This document shows, piece after piece, positions 6,926-13,047 of a stretch of 13,047 nucleotides of DNA. Within the stretch, counting starts at the first letter, position 1; every line of letters starts with the position of its first letter. Below the pieces are notes generated by a model, which was given only the letters and a program-made list of their open reading frames with translations, was not told the origin of the DNA and did no database searches. Origin of the DNA: Candidatus Solincola tengchongensis (GTDB lineage: Bacteria; Actinomycetota; Geothermincolia; Geothermincolales; RBG-13-55-18); the NCBI GenBank assembly GCA_015711895.1, contig MU158597.1, positions 2,671 to 15,717 of the forward strand, written 5' to 3'. A program made the position numbers and the translations under genes.

Positions 6926-7501
6926 ATGCTCATATTCCTCGGCGTGACCCTTTTCCTGATCCTGTACGGTACCTATAGGATGGTGAGGGATGGAAACCTC
7001 TCCTTCTTCCGCCGCCTGGGAGGGATGCTGCACTACACTCTCTTCAGGGGGAACAGGACCGTGTCCGCGCTTCTCTGGACCACGGTGGGATGCAGCGTCT
7101 TCCTCTCCAACCTGCTGGGAGCCAGGGATATAAACCTTACCCCCTTCAACCCCCTCTCCCATTTCCTCTTCGGCTACCTCTCCCGCGAGCTCCTGACCCT
7201 CTCCAACGAGTACTACCCCTATCTGGACAGGTTGGCCAGAAGACTTCCCGAAAGGGTGGGCAAATACGTGAATCCCACAACGGCGTCTTTCGTCCTGTGC
7301 ATGGGAAACGGGATCCAGGAGGAGATACAGAAGCTGATTCCCGGGCTGAAATCACTGGTATGGACCAACCTCAAAGACCAGATCACCGACGCCTTCATGG
7401 ATACGGGAGGGATCCTCTTCTCCGCCTGGCGAGCCCGCTCCCGCGCCACGTCCTCGGAAACGGGAACCGCCCGTGAGGACGAGGCGCGGGATACCACCTG
7501 A
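6926..7501 (+). CDS. Small predicted membrane protein, function unknown
   Basis: The only plus-strand gene encodes 191 residues. The chosen ATG at 6926 has GGGAGGT five bases upstream and begins directly with a membrane segment (MLIFLGVTLFLILYGTY, residues 1-17). A TTG further up at 6815 would add 37 residues of non-membrane, Cys-containing sequence and lacks a good ribosome site. A second hydrophobic segment spans about residues 46-65 (VSALLWTTVGCSVFLSNLLG), and further hydrophobic stretches occur near 78-92 (SHFLFGYLSREL) and 119-130. Conserved-looking polar pieces are NGIQEEIQKLIPG and DQITDAFMDTGGILFSAW. The GHF/FGYL and D...D..G pattern loosely recalls the YjdF/DUF2238 membrane family, but I cannot confirm this. 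It converges on htpX, the two stop codons lying nine bases apart, with no terminator visible between them. Confidence 0.75.
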   Translation: MLIFLGVTLFLILYGTYRMVRDGNLSFFRRLGGMLHYTLFRGNRTVSALLWTTVGCSVFLSNLLGARDINLTPFNPLSHFLFGYLSRELLTLSNEYYPYLDRLARRLPERVGKYVNPTTASFVLCMGNGIQEEIQKLIPGLKSLVWTNLKDQITDAFMDTGGILFSAWRARSRATSSETGTAREDEARDTT

Positions 7502-7510
7502 GGTGAAGGG

Positions 7511-8488
7511 TCAGGCCCGGGATTCCATCTGGGCCTGGGTGTACATGCCCTCCATCCCGGCCATGGCACGCAGGCGCCGGATGCGTTCCTCCACCGGCGG
7601 GTGGGTATCCCAGATGCTGGAGCGGCGGTGGATGCGCTCCCCTCCTTCCTTGCGGAAGGGCTGGACGATGAACAGGTGCGCCGTCGCCTTGCTGGCCCGC
7701 GGGAAGGGTTTGGCCTCCCGGGTCAGCTTCTCCAGGGCGCTGGCCAGTCCCTCCGGATAGCGGGTGAGCATGGCCCCGTTGGCGTCGGCCAGGAACTCGC
7801 GGCGGCGGGAGATGGCCAGTTGCAGGAGCTGGGCAATGATGGGCGAGAGGATGAGGAATATGAGCCCCAGGACCATGAGGGCCAGGTAGATCACCCCGGC
7901 TCCCTCACCCTCGCCGCCCCCCTGGCGCCTCCTTCCGCCTCCCCCGAAGAGGAACATGCGGAAGAGCACCTCGGAGAAGATGACCACCAACCCCACCAGA
8001 ACCACCACCATGCTCATAAGGCGGATGTCGTAGTTCTTGATGTGGGACATCTCGTGGGCTATGACCCCCTCCAGCTCCAGGCGGTTGCACCTCTCAAGGA
8101 GGCCCGTGGTCACGGCGATGGCCGCGTGCTCCGGGTCTCTTCCGGTGGCAAAGGCGTTCATGGCCGGGGTCTCTATTACGTAGGTGCGGGGCATGGGAAG
8201 CCCGGCGGCGATGGCCAGTCCCTCCACGGTGTTCACGTAATAAGGGAACTCCTCCTTGGTAACCGGCCTGGCCCCCGCGGCGGCCAGGGCTATCTTGTCG
8301 CTGTGGTAATAACTGGTAAATGCCATGATGGTCGCCACCACGGTGGCGATGATCAGCCCCACCAGCGCCCGTTCCGGCCCCCATATATAGCCCACGAAGA
8401 AACCCAACAGGAGGATGAAGGCTATGAAGAGGGACACCAGGAAAGCGGATTTCCATTTGTTCTTGCTTATCTGGTCGTAAAAGGTCAT
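7511..8488 (-). CDS. htpX: HtpX-family membrane zinc metalloprotease (M48)
   Basis: HtpX-type proteases degrade damaged or misassembled membrane proteins, with the active site facing the cytoplasm. The 325-residue product has paired N-terminal membrane helices (about 14-36 and 40-58) and the zinc motif AHEMSHIKNYD (His145, Glu146, His149). A further helix pair (about 158-180 and 198-222) is separated by a Gly/Arg-rich loop, and the third zinc ligand is Glu231 in RRREFLADANG. The C-terminal DTHPPVEERIRRL signature is present. All catalytic residues are intact. The ATG at 8488 has GAGGTG seven bases upstream. lemA ends 97 bases upstream on the same strand, the common LemA-HtpX pairing, so the two probably share the lemA promoter. 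Confidence 0.95.
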   Translation of the reverse strand: MTFYDQISKNKWKSAFLVSLFIAFILLLGFFVGYIWGPERALVGLIIATVVATIMAFTSYYHSDKIALAAAGARPVTKEEFPYYVNTVEGLAIAAGLPMPRTYVIETPAMNAFATGRDPEHAAIAVTTGLLERCNRLELEGVIAHEMSHIKNYDIRLMSMVVVLVGLVVIFSEVLFRMFLFGGGGRRRQGGGEGEGAGVIYLALMVLGLIFLILSPIIAQLLQLAISRRREFLADANGAMLTRYPEGLASALEKLTREAKPFPRASKATAHLFIVQPFRKEGGERIHRRSSIWDTHPPVEERIRRLRAMAGMEGMYTQAQMESRA

Positions 8489-8585
8489 CCTCCATCACCT
8501 CGGACCCGCTCGAGACCCATAAGGCCCCTTTCCGAACACCGCCCTCCCCACCCCGGGTTGGCGGCCAACGCGCCGCGGTCTCGCC

Positions 8586-9149
8586 TCAGAACTGCACCTT
8601 TGGGGCTTCCCGCTCCGCGGCGATATCTATCTCGAAATATTCCCGGGGCGTGAAGGTACCCGAGAACATCCCGGCTACGATGTTGCCCGGGAACCTCTGG
8701 CGCGCCGTGTCGTAGGCCATCACGCTGTCGTTGTAGAACTGTCGCGCGAAGGCGATCTTGGACTCCGTCCCCGCCAGTTCCTCCTGGAGCATGAGGAAGT
8801 TCTGGTTGGCCTTGAGGTCGGGATAGTTCTCCGCCACGGCGAAGAGGGTCTTCAGGGCCTGGGTGATGGCGTTCTCCGCCTGAGCTTGCTCGCCCACGGT
8901 GCGGGCGTTGATGCCCATGGCCCGGGCCTGGGTGACCTTCTCGAAGACCTCCTTCTCGTGGGCCGCGTACCCCTTCACCGTCTCCACCAGGTTGGGTATC
9001 AGGTCGTACCTCCTCTTCAGCTGCACGTCGATCTGGTGCCAGGCGTTATCCACCCGGTTGCGCTCGCGCACCAGCTTATTGTAGTAGTACACGAACCACA
9101 TTATGACCAGAAATACCAGGACGGCGATGACCACTAGGAAAGCCACCAT
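8586..9149 (-). CDS. lemA: LemA family protein
   Basis: LemA proteins are small, membrane-anchored, helical proteins frequently encoded beside HtpX-like proteases; their biochemical role is not settled. The 187-residue product has one N-terminal membrane helix (residues 3-24, VAFLVVIAVLVFLVIMWFV) followed by the family signature NAWHQIDVQLKRRYDLIPNL (36-54). Next come ENYPDLKANQNFLMLQEEL (107-125) and ARQFYNDSVMAYDT (135-148). It ends in the usual REYFEI segment and a short tail. The frame is open for 58 codons upstream, but the ATG at 9149 has GGAGG seven bases before it and starts right at the membrane helix, so I use that start. Confidence 0.95.
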   Translation of the reverse strand: MVAFLVVIAVLVFLVIMWFVYYYNKLVRERNRVDNAWHQIDVQLKRRYDLIPNLVETVKGYAAHEKEVFEKVTQARAMGINARTVGEQAQAENAITQALKTLFAVAENYPDLKANQNFLMLQEELAGTESKIAFARQFYNDSVMAYDTARQRFPGNIVAGMFSGTFTPREYFEIDIAAEREAPKVQF

Positions 9150-9560
9150 GAGAGACCTCCTTTGTTCCCGCTTCGCACGATGAGCCGGTCCCAAAGCCTG
9201 CCGGCCCCGATGCCATCCAAAACCTCTTACGGCCGTTGCAATTATAATATCCCCCGCCGACAGGGCCGGCGAACGATCACACTCAACCTTTTCGGTAGAG
9301 TCAGGACCATTCTTTACCACCATACACTGGACCGTTCTTCCCGATACTCCTTCCGCTGTGACGCCTAGACCCCCGTTCGAGTTCCGTCATCCGCGGTGGC
9401 CGCATCGCGCTCTCGCGCGCCTTAACGGTTCCCTTATGCCATACATGGCTCCGAGGCCCTCCGCCCTCGCGCGGTAAGAACTCCTCCCATCGCCTCGCCG
9501 CTCGAAGGACTCGTGGGTGACGTTCTCCAGAAGCGAACGCTGAGGACGGTGAGCGGGGCG
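9150..9560. other. 411-base gap between lysE and lemA
   Basis: This contains the lemA ribosome site (GGAGG just before 9149) and the promoter described at 9241-9271. The rest, 9272-9560, shows no recognisable gene on either strand. A CGTTC...GAACG inverted repeat near 9520-9540 and a CGCG-CTCT-CGCG near 9409-9420 are short and lack T runs, so I do not call a terminator for lysE. Confidence 0.4.
9241..9271 (-). promoter_or_regulatory. lemA-htpX promoter with overlapping dyad
   Basis: A perfect TATAAT lies on the minus strand at 9246-9241, about 92 bases before the lemA ATG. At the place where a -35 box should be there is GC-rich DNA instead. It includes an inverted repeat CGCCG-7 bases-CGGCG at 9255-9271. 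A missing -35 plus a dyad suggests a regulated or activator-dependent promoter, which is inference. Confidence 0.5.
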
Positions 9561-10169
9561 TCAGAGCAGGTGGGCCAGCCCGTCCCCGGCGAAGCGGGCC
9601 CCCAGCACGATGAGGAAGGCACCGCACGCCAGGATCACGTAGTTGTAAACGCGGTCGGAGATGAACCTCTTTCCCGTGACCACCAGGAAGGCCACCAGGA
9701 AATACCAGAGGACGTCGGCCATGATGTGGCCGCTGTAGAAGGAAAGGACCCCCGCGGGCCCCCTCTCCATGGAGCGCAGGAGCCAACTGAGCCCGAAGGT
9801 GGCCCACCACAGCGACCAGTAGGGATTGGAGAGGCTGGTGGTAAGCCCGGCAGCAAAGGGGCCCAAGCGCGCGCTCCCCCGGTCACTGAGATCGAGGCTG
9901 AGCTTTCCGTCCCGCACCTCGATGGCCATCCCCAGCCCCATCCAGAAGAAGACGCCGTTCCCGATCACCCTGTCCAGGCCCAGCACCAGGAGCACGACCA
10001 GAGTGCCCTCCAGCACGGCGTGACCCGCCACCAGGAGGGGCCCGGCCATGAAGCCCCTCCGGTAGGATTCGGTGATGGTCACCGTGAGCAGCGGCCCGGG
10101 CATCAGGGCTCCGGAGAGGCCCACCCCCAGGGATATGAAAAAGATGGAGAGCAGGCTCACGGCGGCCAC
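9561..10169 (-). CDS. LysE/RhtB-type exporter, possibly missing part of a membrane span
   Basis: Members of this family export amino acids or related small molecules and normally have six membrane helices in about 205-220 residues. The 202-residue product shows the N-terminal signature GLSGALMPGPLLTVTITES (residues 17-35) with the PGP motif, helix 2 at about 42-65, and later helices at 104-132 (including SLSNPYWSLWWATFG), 142-166 and 175-193. Between VIGNGVFF (68-75) and WMGLGM (76-81) the usual Gly-rich first half of helix 3 appears to be absent, about 12-15 residues in frame. The start is GTG at 10169, one base after the IMPase stop, so translation is probably coupled to that gene. The substrate is unknown. 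Confidence 0.85.
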   Translation of the reverse strand: MAAVSLLSIFFISLGVGLSGALMPGPLLTVTITESYRRGFMAGPLLVAGHAVLEGTLVVLLVLGLDRVIGNGVFFWMGLGMAIEVRDGKLSLDLSDRGSARLGPFAAGLTTSLSNPYWSLWWATFGLSWLLRSMERGPAGVLSFYSGHIMADVLWYFLVAFLVVTGKRFISDRVYNYVILACGAFLIVLGARFAGDGLAHLL

Positions 10170-10170
10170 C

Positions 10171-11133
10171 TCACCATCCGTAGTGAGCCCGCATGCGCTC
10201 CATCCCCCGCTCTATACATCGCAGTATCGCCGCGTGCAGGTCGGGGGAGACGGCAGCCACACAAGAGAGCTGTCCCGCTCTTCCCGAGAGCAGCAGAGGA
10301 TAACCGTCCAGGGGATTACCGAAGGCGTCGGTTATCACCAGGCCCGCCTCGCGGGCGACGAGGTTGGCCGCCGCCAGGTCATAGGATGAGTTGTTGAGGG
10401 GATGGCCGTGGCCCACGCGGAGGAACATCTCCTCGAGCTCCGGGAACTCGCGCAGCATGCGGTCTCCCACATCCACGTAGGCGTCGAGCTGCCCGGTGAG
10501 CAGCCGGGTGATGCAGAAGGTGGCACTTCCCAGGTCGAACAGCCCCCCGTCCACGCTGGAGACGTCGATGAGCTCCTCCAGGACGAGCACGGTGGGAAGA
10601 GCGGGCCTTCCGCGGAAACCCAGGGTCCAGAAGAGGGTGGAGAGGTCGTGGTGGGGGTGTATGACTATCTCCCGCCTCTCCCCCTCCAGGTACATGGCGG
10701 CCCCGCCTCCCCTCCAGGCTTCGAAGCGGGCCTCGTTCTTTATCTCCCTTATCAGACCGTAGACCACGTCCCCCAGGGTCGCCGACTCCCTCCCTCCCGG
10801 ACGGAAGGGTGCGGCGGCCACGGAGACGCAGCAGGCCTCCAGGCCGGCGGCTGCCGGGCGGGTGCCGTCGATGGGGTCCACAACCAGTACCCATTCCGCC
10901 CTCTCCTCCCCAACCAGCCCCCGGTCCTCGGAGAAGAAGGCCACCTCGGGGTATTCCCGCAGCCTGTCCTCCAGCAGTCGTTCAGCGTCCTCGTCTATGC
11001 TGAAGGTGGAATCGCCGCTGGCCCCCCTGCCCTCCATGCTGCGCGAGGCCTTCATCCCCAACCGCGGGCGCACCAACCCCCGGATCTCCTCCGCCATCTC
11101 CCTGCTGATCGCCTCGACCTCGTCCAGCCTCAT
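10171..11133 (-). CDS. Inositol monophosphatase family protein
   Basis: The 320-residue product is a Li+-sensitive-type Mg2+ phosphatase of the IMPase/FBPase superfamily. Metal-binding residues are visible: Glu69 in FFSEDRG, Asp86, Ile88, Asp89 in DPIDGT, and Asp252 in SYDLAAANLVAREAG. After DPIDGT it reads RPAAAGLEACCVSVA rather than the textbook NF.hg.p.f version, a subtype I associate with certain actinobacterial and archaeal relatives. It is longer than classical IMPases (about 260-270). Next to PimA-like and PatA-like genes, a role in making free inositol, or in dephosphorylating a phosphatidylinositol-phosphate precursor, is a reasonable inference; a sugar or FBP phosphatase role is possible. 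The ATG at 11133 has GAGG seven bases upstream. Confidence 0.88.
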   Translation of the reverse strand: MRLDEVEAISREMAEEIRGLVRPRLGMKASRSMEGRGASGDSTFSIDEDAERLLEDRLREYPEVAFFSEDRGLVGEERAEWVLVVDPIDGTRPAAAGLEACCVSVAAAPFRPGGRESATLGDVVYGLIREIKNEARFEAWRGGGAAMYLEGERREIVIHPHHDLSTLFWTLGFRGRPALPTVLVLEELIDVSSVDGGLFDLGSATFCITRLLTGQLDAYVDVGDRMLREFPELEEMFLRVGHGHPLNNSSYDLAAANLVAREAGLVITDAFGNPLDGYPLLLSGRAGQLSCVAAVSPDLHAAILRCIERGMERMRAHYGW

Positions 11134-11455
11134 CTCCTGCCTCTCTTCGTTCCGACCTTCCTCGGGCTCTTATCACAGTATTTCCCCGAAATCCCTCTTT
11201 CCGCTCCGCATCTCCGAAGGCCATGCCTCTAGGGCCACCGCCTGGCCTGCCCGCCCAGCCGTCGGCCTCTACAGGAAGCTTGGTAACTCGTCCACACTGG
11301 TCGCGCTCCGGGCTCGCGCTCCCCTCTCATACGGGTAATCCCCGCGCTGAGATCCTCACTGCGGGCTTCCTCGAACCCCTCCGCTGGTCATGTCGCTTGG
11401 AAGGCATAGGGATTCATCCCATCCCAGCCCCGTCCGCCAACCGCCCTCTCGGGGT
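11134..11455. other. 322-base gap between the glycosyltransferase and IMPase genes
   Basis: No gene recognised on either strand; open frames give Pro/Arg/Ser-rich translations. It includes the IMPase ribosome site. I see no clear promoter, terminator or repeat. Its size suggests the IMPase-lysE pair may be transcribed separately from the glycosyltransferase gene. Confidence 0.4.
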
Positions 11456-12700
11456 TCATGCGCACCGGGAGGCCTTGACCCTGAGGGCCTCTCCGTAGGC
11501 CTCCTCGACACTTGTTACCAACTTTTCCCAGGAATATTCTTCCGCCCTCCTTCTGCCCGCTTCCGCCAGGCGACTCCTCAAACCCTCGTCCGTGACCAGG
11601 GCGGCGATGGATGAGGCCAGGGCCTCGGCATCTCCGGGCGGCACCAGCAGGCCCTCTACTCCCTCCCTGACCACGTAACGGTACCCCGGGATGTCCGAGG
11701 CCACCACGGGGACCCCGCAGGCCATAGCCTCCAGGAGGATTATGCCGAAACTCTCCTGTCCCAGGGAGGGGACGACCATGATCCGCGCCGTCCGGTAGGC
11801 GGCGGGGAGAAGCTCGTCGGGCAGCCGTCCCAGCCAGGTCACTCCCTCCACCTTCCGTCCGCCACCCTCCGCCCCCACTACCAGGAGGCGCACCTCGGGA
11901 TGGTTCCGCCTCACCCGGGGGAGGGCCTCGAGGAGGACCTGCAACCCCTTCCGCGGCTCCTCCCGGCCCACGAAGAGGAGGTAGAAGGCATCGCCGTCCA
12001 GCTGGGGGAGCTTCGGTTCGGGCAGGCAGCCCTCCATCCCTCCGGCGAACCCTTTCTCCCCTCCCTTGCCCCCATCTCTCGAGGCGGTGCTCCCCCCTTC
12101 TCCTGCGGCGGCTCCGGGAAACCCTCTCTCGGTTAGGTGTGCTTTCTCCGTTAACTGGAAAAGGTTGACACCTCGGGGGTTGAAGCGGCGGGTGTCCACC
12201 CCGTTGGGTAGAATCCTGTATTCCCCGGGAAAATAACGGGAGACCAGCTCCACTGCCGCCCGGCTCACCGCGGTCCGCAGGTGGAGGCGCTCCGCCAGGG
12301 GCTTGAGGACGGGGCGGGCCAGGAAGTAACCCAGGCTCCCGCCCTCCCGGGCGGCATGGAAGGTCCCCACGTTGGCCGCCCGGGAATAGAGAAGGGCCAG
12401 CATGGACACGCTGGGGATGAGGGGCTCGTGAAGGTGGAGGAGGTCGAAATCCGCGGAGGCCAGGAACCTCCTCACCCGGGCCGCCACTCCCGGCCCGAAA
12501 CAGATGTTTGCCACCGAGCGGTTGGCGGGAACGGGAAAGGAGCGGCCGGCGGAATAGAATCCCTCTTTTGCCCCGCCCCCGGGGGCCAGGACGGTCACCC
12601 GGTGCCCTCGTTCCCTGAGGCACGCGGCCAGCTGTCCCACGTGGCGGTTGACCCCTCCCGGAACATCCCATGAGTACGGGGAAACCAGGCAGATGTTCAT
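11456..12700 (-). CDS. pimA: GT4 glycosyltransferase, PimA-like (phosphatidylinositol mannosyltransferase)
   Basis: PimA adds the first mannose from GDP-mannose to phosphatidylinositol on the cytoplasmic face. The 414-residue product is a GT-B enzyme. The N-terminal domain (about 1-180) has SPYSWDVPGGVNRHV with the Gly-Gly loop at 15-16, HLHEPLIPS, His115 in GTFHA, and LPNGVDTRRFNP. The C-terminal domain (about 236-400) has FVGREEPRKGL (Arg246, Lys251) and the donor-site motif ESFGIILLEAMACGVPVVAS, with Glu316 and Glu324 as the EX7E pair. Between them lies a Gly/Ser/Lys-rich stretch of about 55 residues (181-235) longer than in PimA of Mycobacterium. ATG 12700, with AGGAG five bases before it, is preferred over an ATG at 12805. 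The acyltransferase gene ends 31 bases upstream, matching the patA-pimA order. Confidence 0.85.
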   Translation of the reverse strand: MNICLVSPYSWDVPGGVNRHVGQLAACLRERGHRVTVLAPGGGAKEGFYSAGRSFPVPANRSVANICFGPGVAARVRRFLASADFDLLHLHEPLIPSVSMLALLYSRAANVGTFHAAREGGSLGYFLARPVLKPLAERLHLRTAVSRAAVELVSRYFPGEYRILPNGVDTRRFNPRGVNLFQLTEKAHLTERGFPGAAAGEGGSTASRDGGKGGEKGFAGGMEGCLPEPKLPQLDGDAFYLLFVGREEPRKGLQVLLEALPRVRRNHPEVRLLVVGAEGGGRKVEGVTWLGRLPDELLPAAYRTARIMVVPSLGQESFGIILLEAMACGVPVVASDIPGYRYVVREGVEGLLVPPGDAEALASSIAALVTDEGLRSRLAEAGRRRAEEYSWEKLVTSVEEAYGEALRVKASRCA

Positions 12701-12731
12701 GTTCTCCTCTAACTTCTCCCAACCTCGCCCG

Positions 12732-13047
12732 TTATTCCGGCCGCCCTTTTTCCCTCTCCCGCCGGTCGGTCCTATCCCGGCGATCCGTGTCAGGGGCAGA
12801 TTCATGTCTCAAAGGGCCGACCGCACCGGCCCGACGGCCACCAACCGTCGACCAACTCCCGCCTCCCCGCCCGGCCCCAGGGTTCTCCTCTTCCCTCCGC
12901 CCGGCCCCTTCTCCATTCCTCCCGAAGATGGGCTGGAACATGTGCCACTGGGTGGGGTCGCGGCGGATGAAATCCTCGAAAACCCGTCTACCCCAGGAGC
13001 TCAATCGCCGTTCTCCTCCCTTTTCCCCACTCCGTTCGAGGGTTCCC
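12732..13047 (-). CDS. PatA/LpxL-like acyltransferase, C-terminal end (partial)
   Basis: The frame is open to the window edge and only the last ~104 residues are present. The segment RRVFEDFIRRDPTQWHMFQP is the characteristic end of the lauroyl/PIM acyltransferase family (LpxL/HtrB, PatA in Mycobacterium), in which QWHMF or QWxWx closes the fold; the catalytic HX4D motif would lie outside the window. It continues with about 67 residues of Gly/Arg/Asp-rich, apparently disordered sequence, which is longer than usual, to TGA at 12732. The position directly upstream of a PimA-like gene supports acylation of a phosphatidylinositol mannoside. The start is not in the window. Confidence 0.8.
   Translation of the reverse strand, partial: GTLERSGEKGGERRLSSWGRRVFEDFIRRDPTQWHMFQPIFGRNGEGAGRREEENPGAGRGGGSWSTVGGRRAGAVGPLRHESAPDTDRRDRTDRREREKGRPE

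Noticed and set aside
6490..6978. Plus-strand open frame before the membrane protein gene
   Set aside because: No convincing ribosome site, Arg/Pro/Ser-rich translation, and it runs out of frame into a well-supported gene start at 6926.
7601..8653. Plus-strand open frame of 350 codons opposite htpX
   Set aside because: It is antisense to htpX with all catalytic motifs intact; the translation is low-complexity.
9380..9560. tRNA-like or coding sequence between lysE and lemA
   Set aside because: No acceptor-stem pairing or T-loop could be assembled, and no frame gave a recognisable protein.

Overview
The window is GC-rich bacterial DNA, and its gene content and order point to a member of the Actinomycetota, probably a deep-branching, non-mycobacterial lineage. 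Almost every gene lies on the minus strand. Reading that strand from the right edge gives a PatA-like acyltransferase (3' end only), a PimA-like glycosyltransferase, an inositol-monophosphatase-family enzyme, a LysE-type exporter, LemA, HtpX, a lipoprotein, a broken DUF6448 gene, pdxS, pdxT, yebC/pmpR, ruvC and ruvA. In Mycobacterium the order patA-pimA ... pdxS ... pdxT-yebC ... ruvC-ruvA-ruvB is known. The backbone is therefore the actinobacterial PIM/PLP/Ruv neighbourhood with a different set of genes in the middle.

Region by region: (1) 1-1881 holds ruvC and a damaged ruvA, separated by an unusual 650-base gap; the first ~150 bases may be the start of ruvB. (2) 1894-4402 holds yebC, pdxT and pdxS, the last two encoding the ribose-5-phosphate-dependent PLP synthase. 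(3) 4403-6293 is a 527-base non-coding stretch, a DUF6448 pseudogene (three frameshifts and one nonsense codon, with an intact ribosome binding site) and an intact lipoprotein gene. (4) 6294-7501 is a long leader region followed by the only plus-strand gene, a small membrane protein of unknown function. (5) 7511-9149 is a lemA-htpX membrane-quality-control pair with a recognisable -10 box upstream. (6) 9561-13047 is a lysE gene tightly coupled to an IMPase gene, then the mannosyltransferase and acyltransferase genes.

Working together: PatA-like, PimA-like and IMPase-family proteins suggest phosphatidylinositol or PIM-type glycolipid synthesis at the inner membrane. PdxS and PdxT form a PLP synthase. 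RuvC, RuvA (and probably RuvB) process Holliday junctions. LemA and HtpX are a common membrane-protease pair.

The most notable observations are a ruvA that lacks about 30 codons, including its first helix-hairpin-helix motif, and is out of frame across the junction; the decayed DUF6448 gene, whose first lesion is a run of seven G/C; an apparently shortened third membrane span in LysE; and a Gly-rich insertion between the two domains of the glycosyltransferase. No rRNA, tRNA, CRISPR array, transposase or defence system was seen, and I found no convincing novel system.
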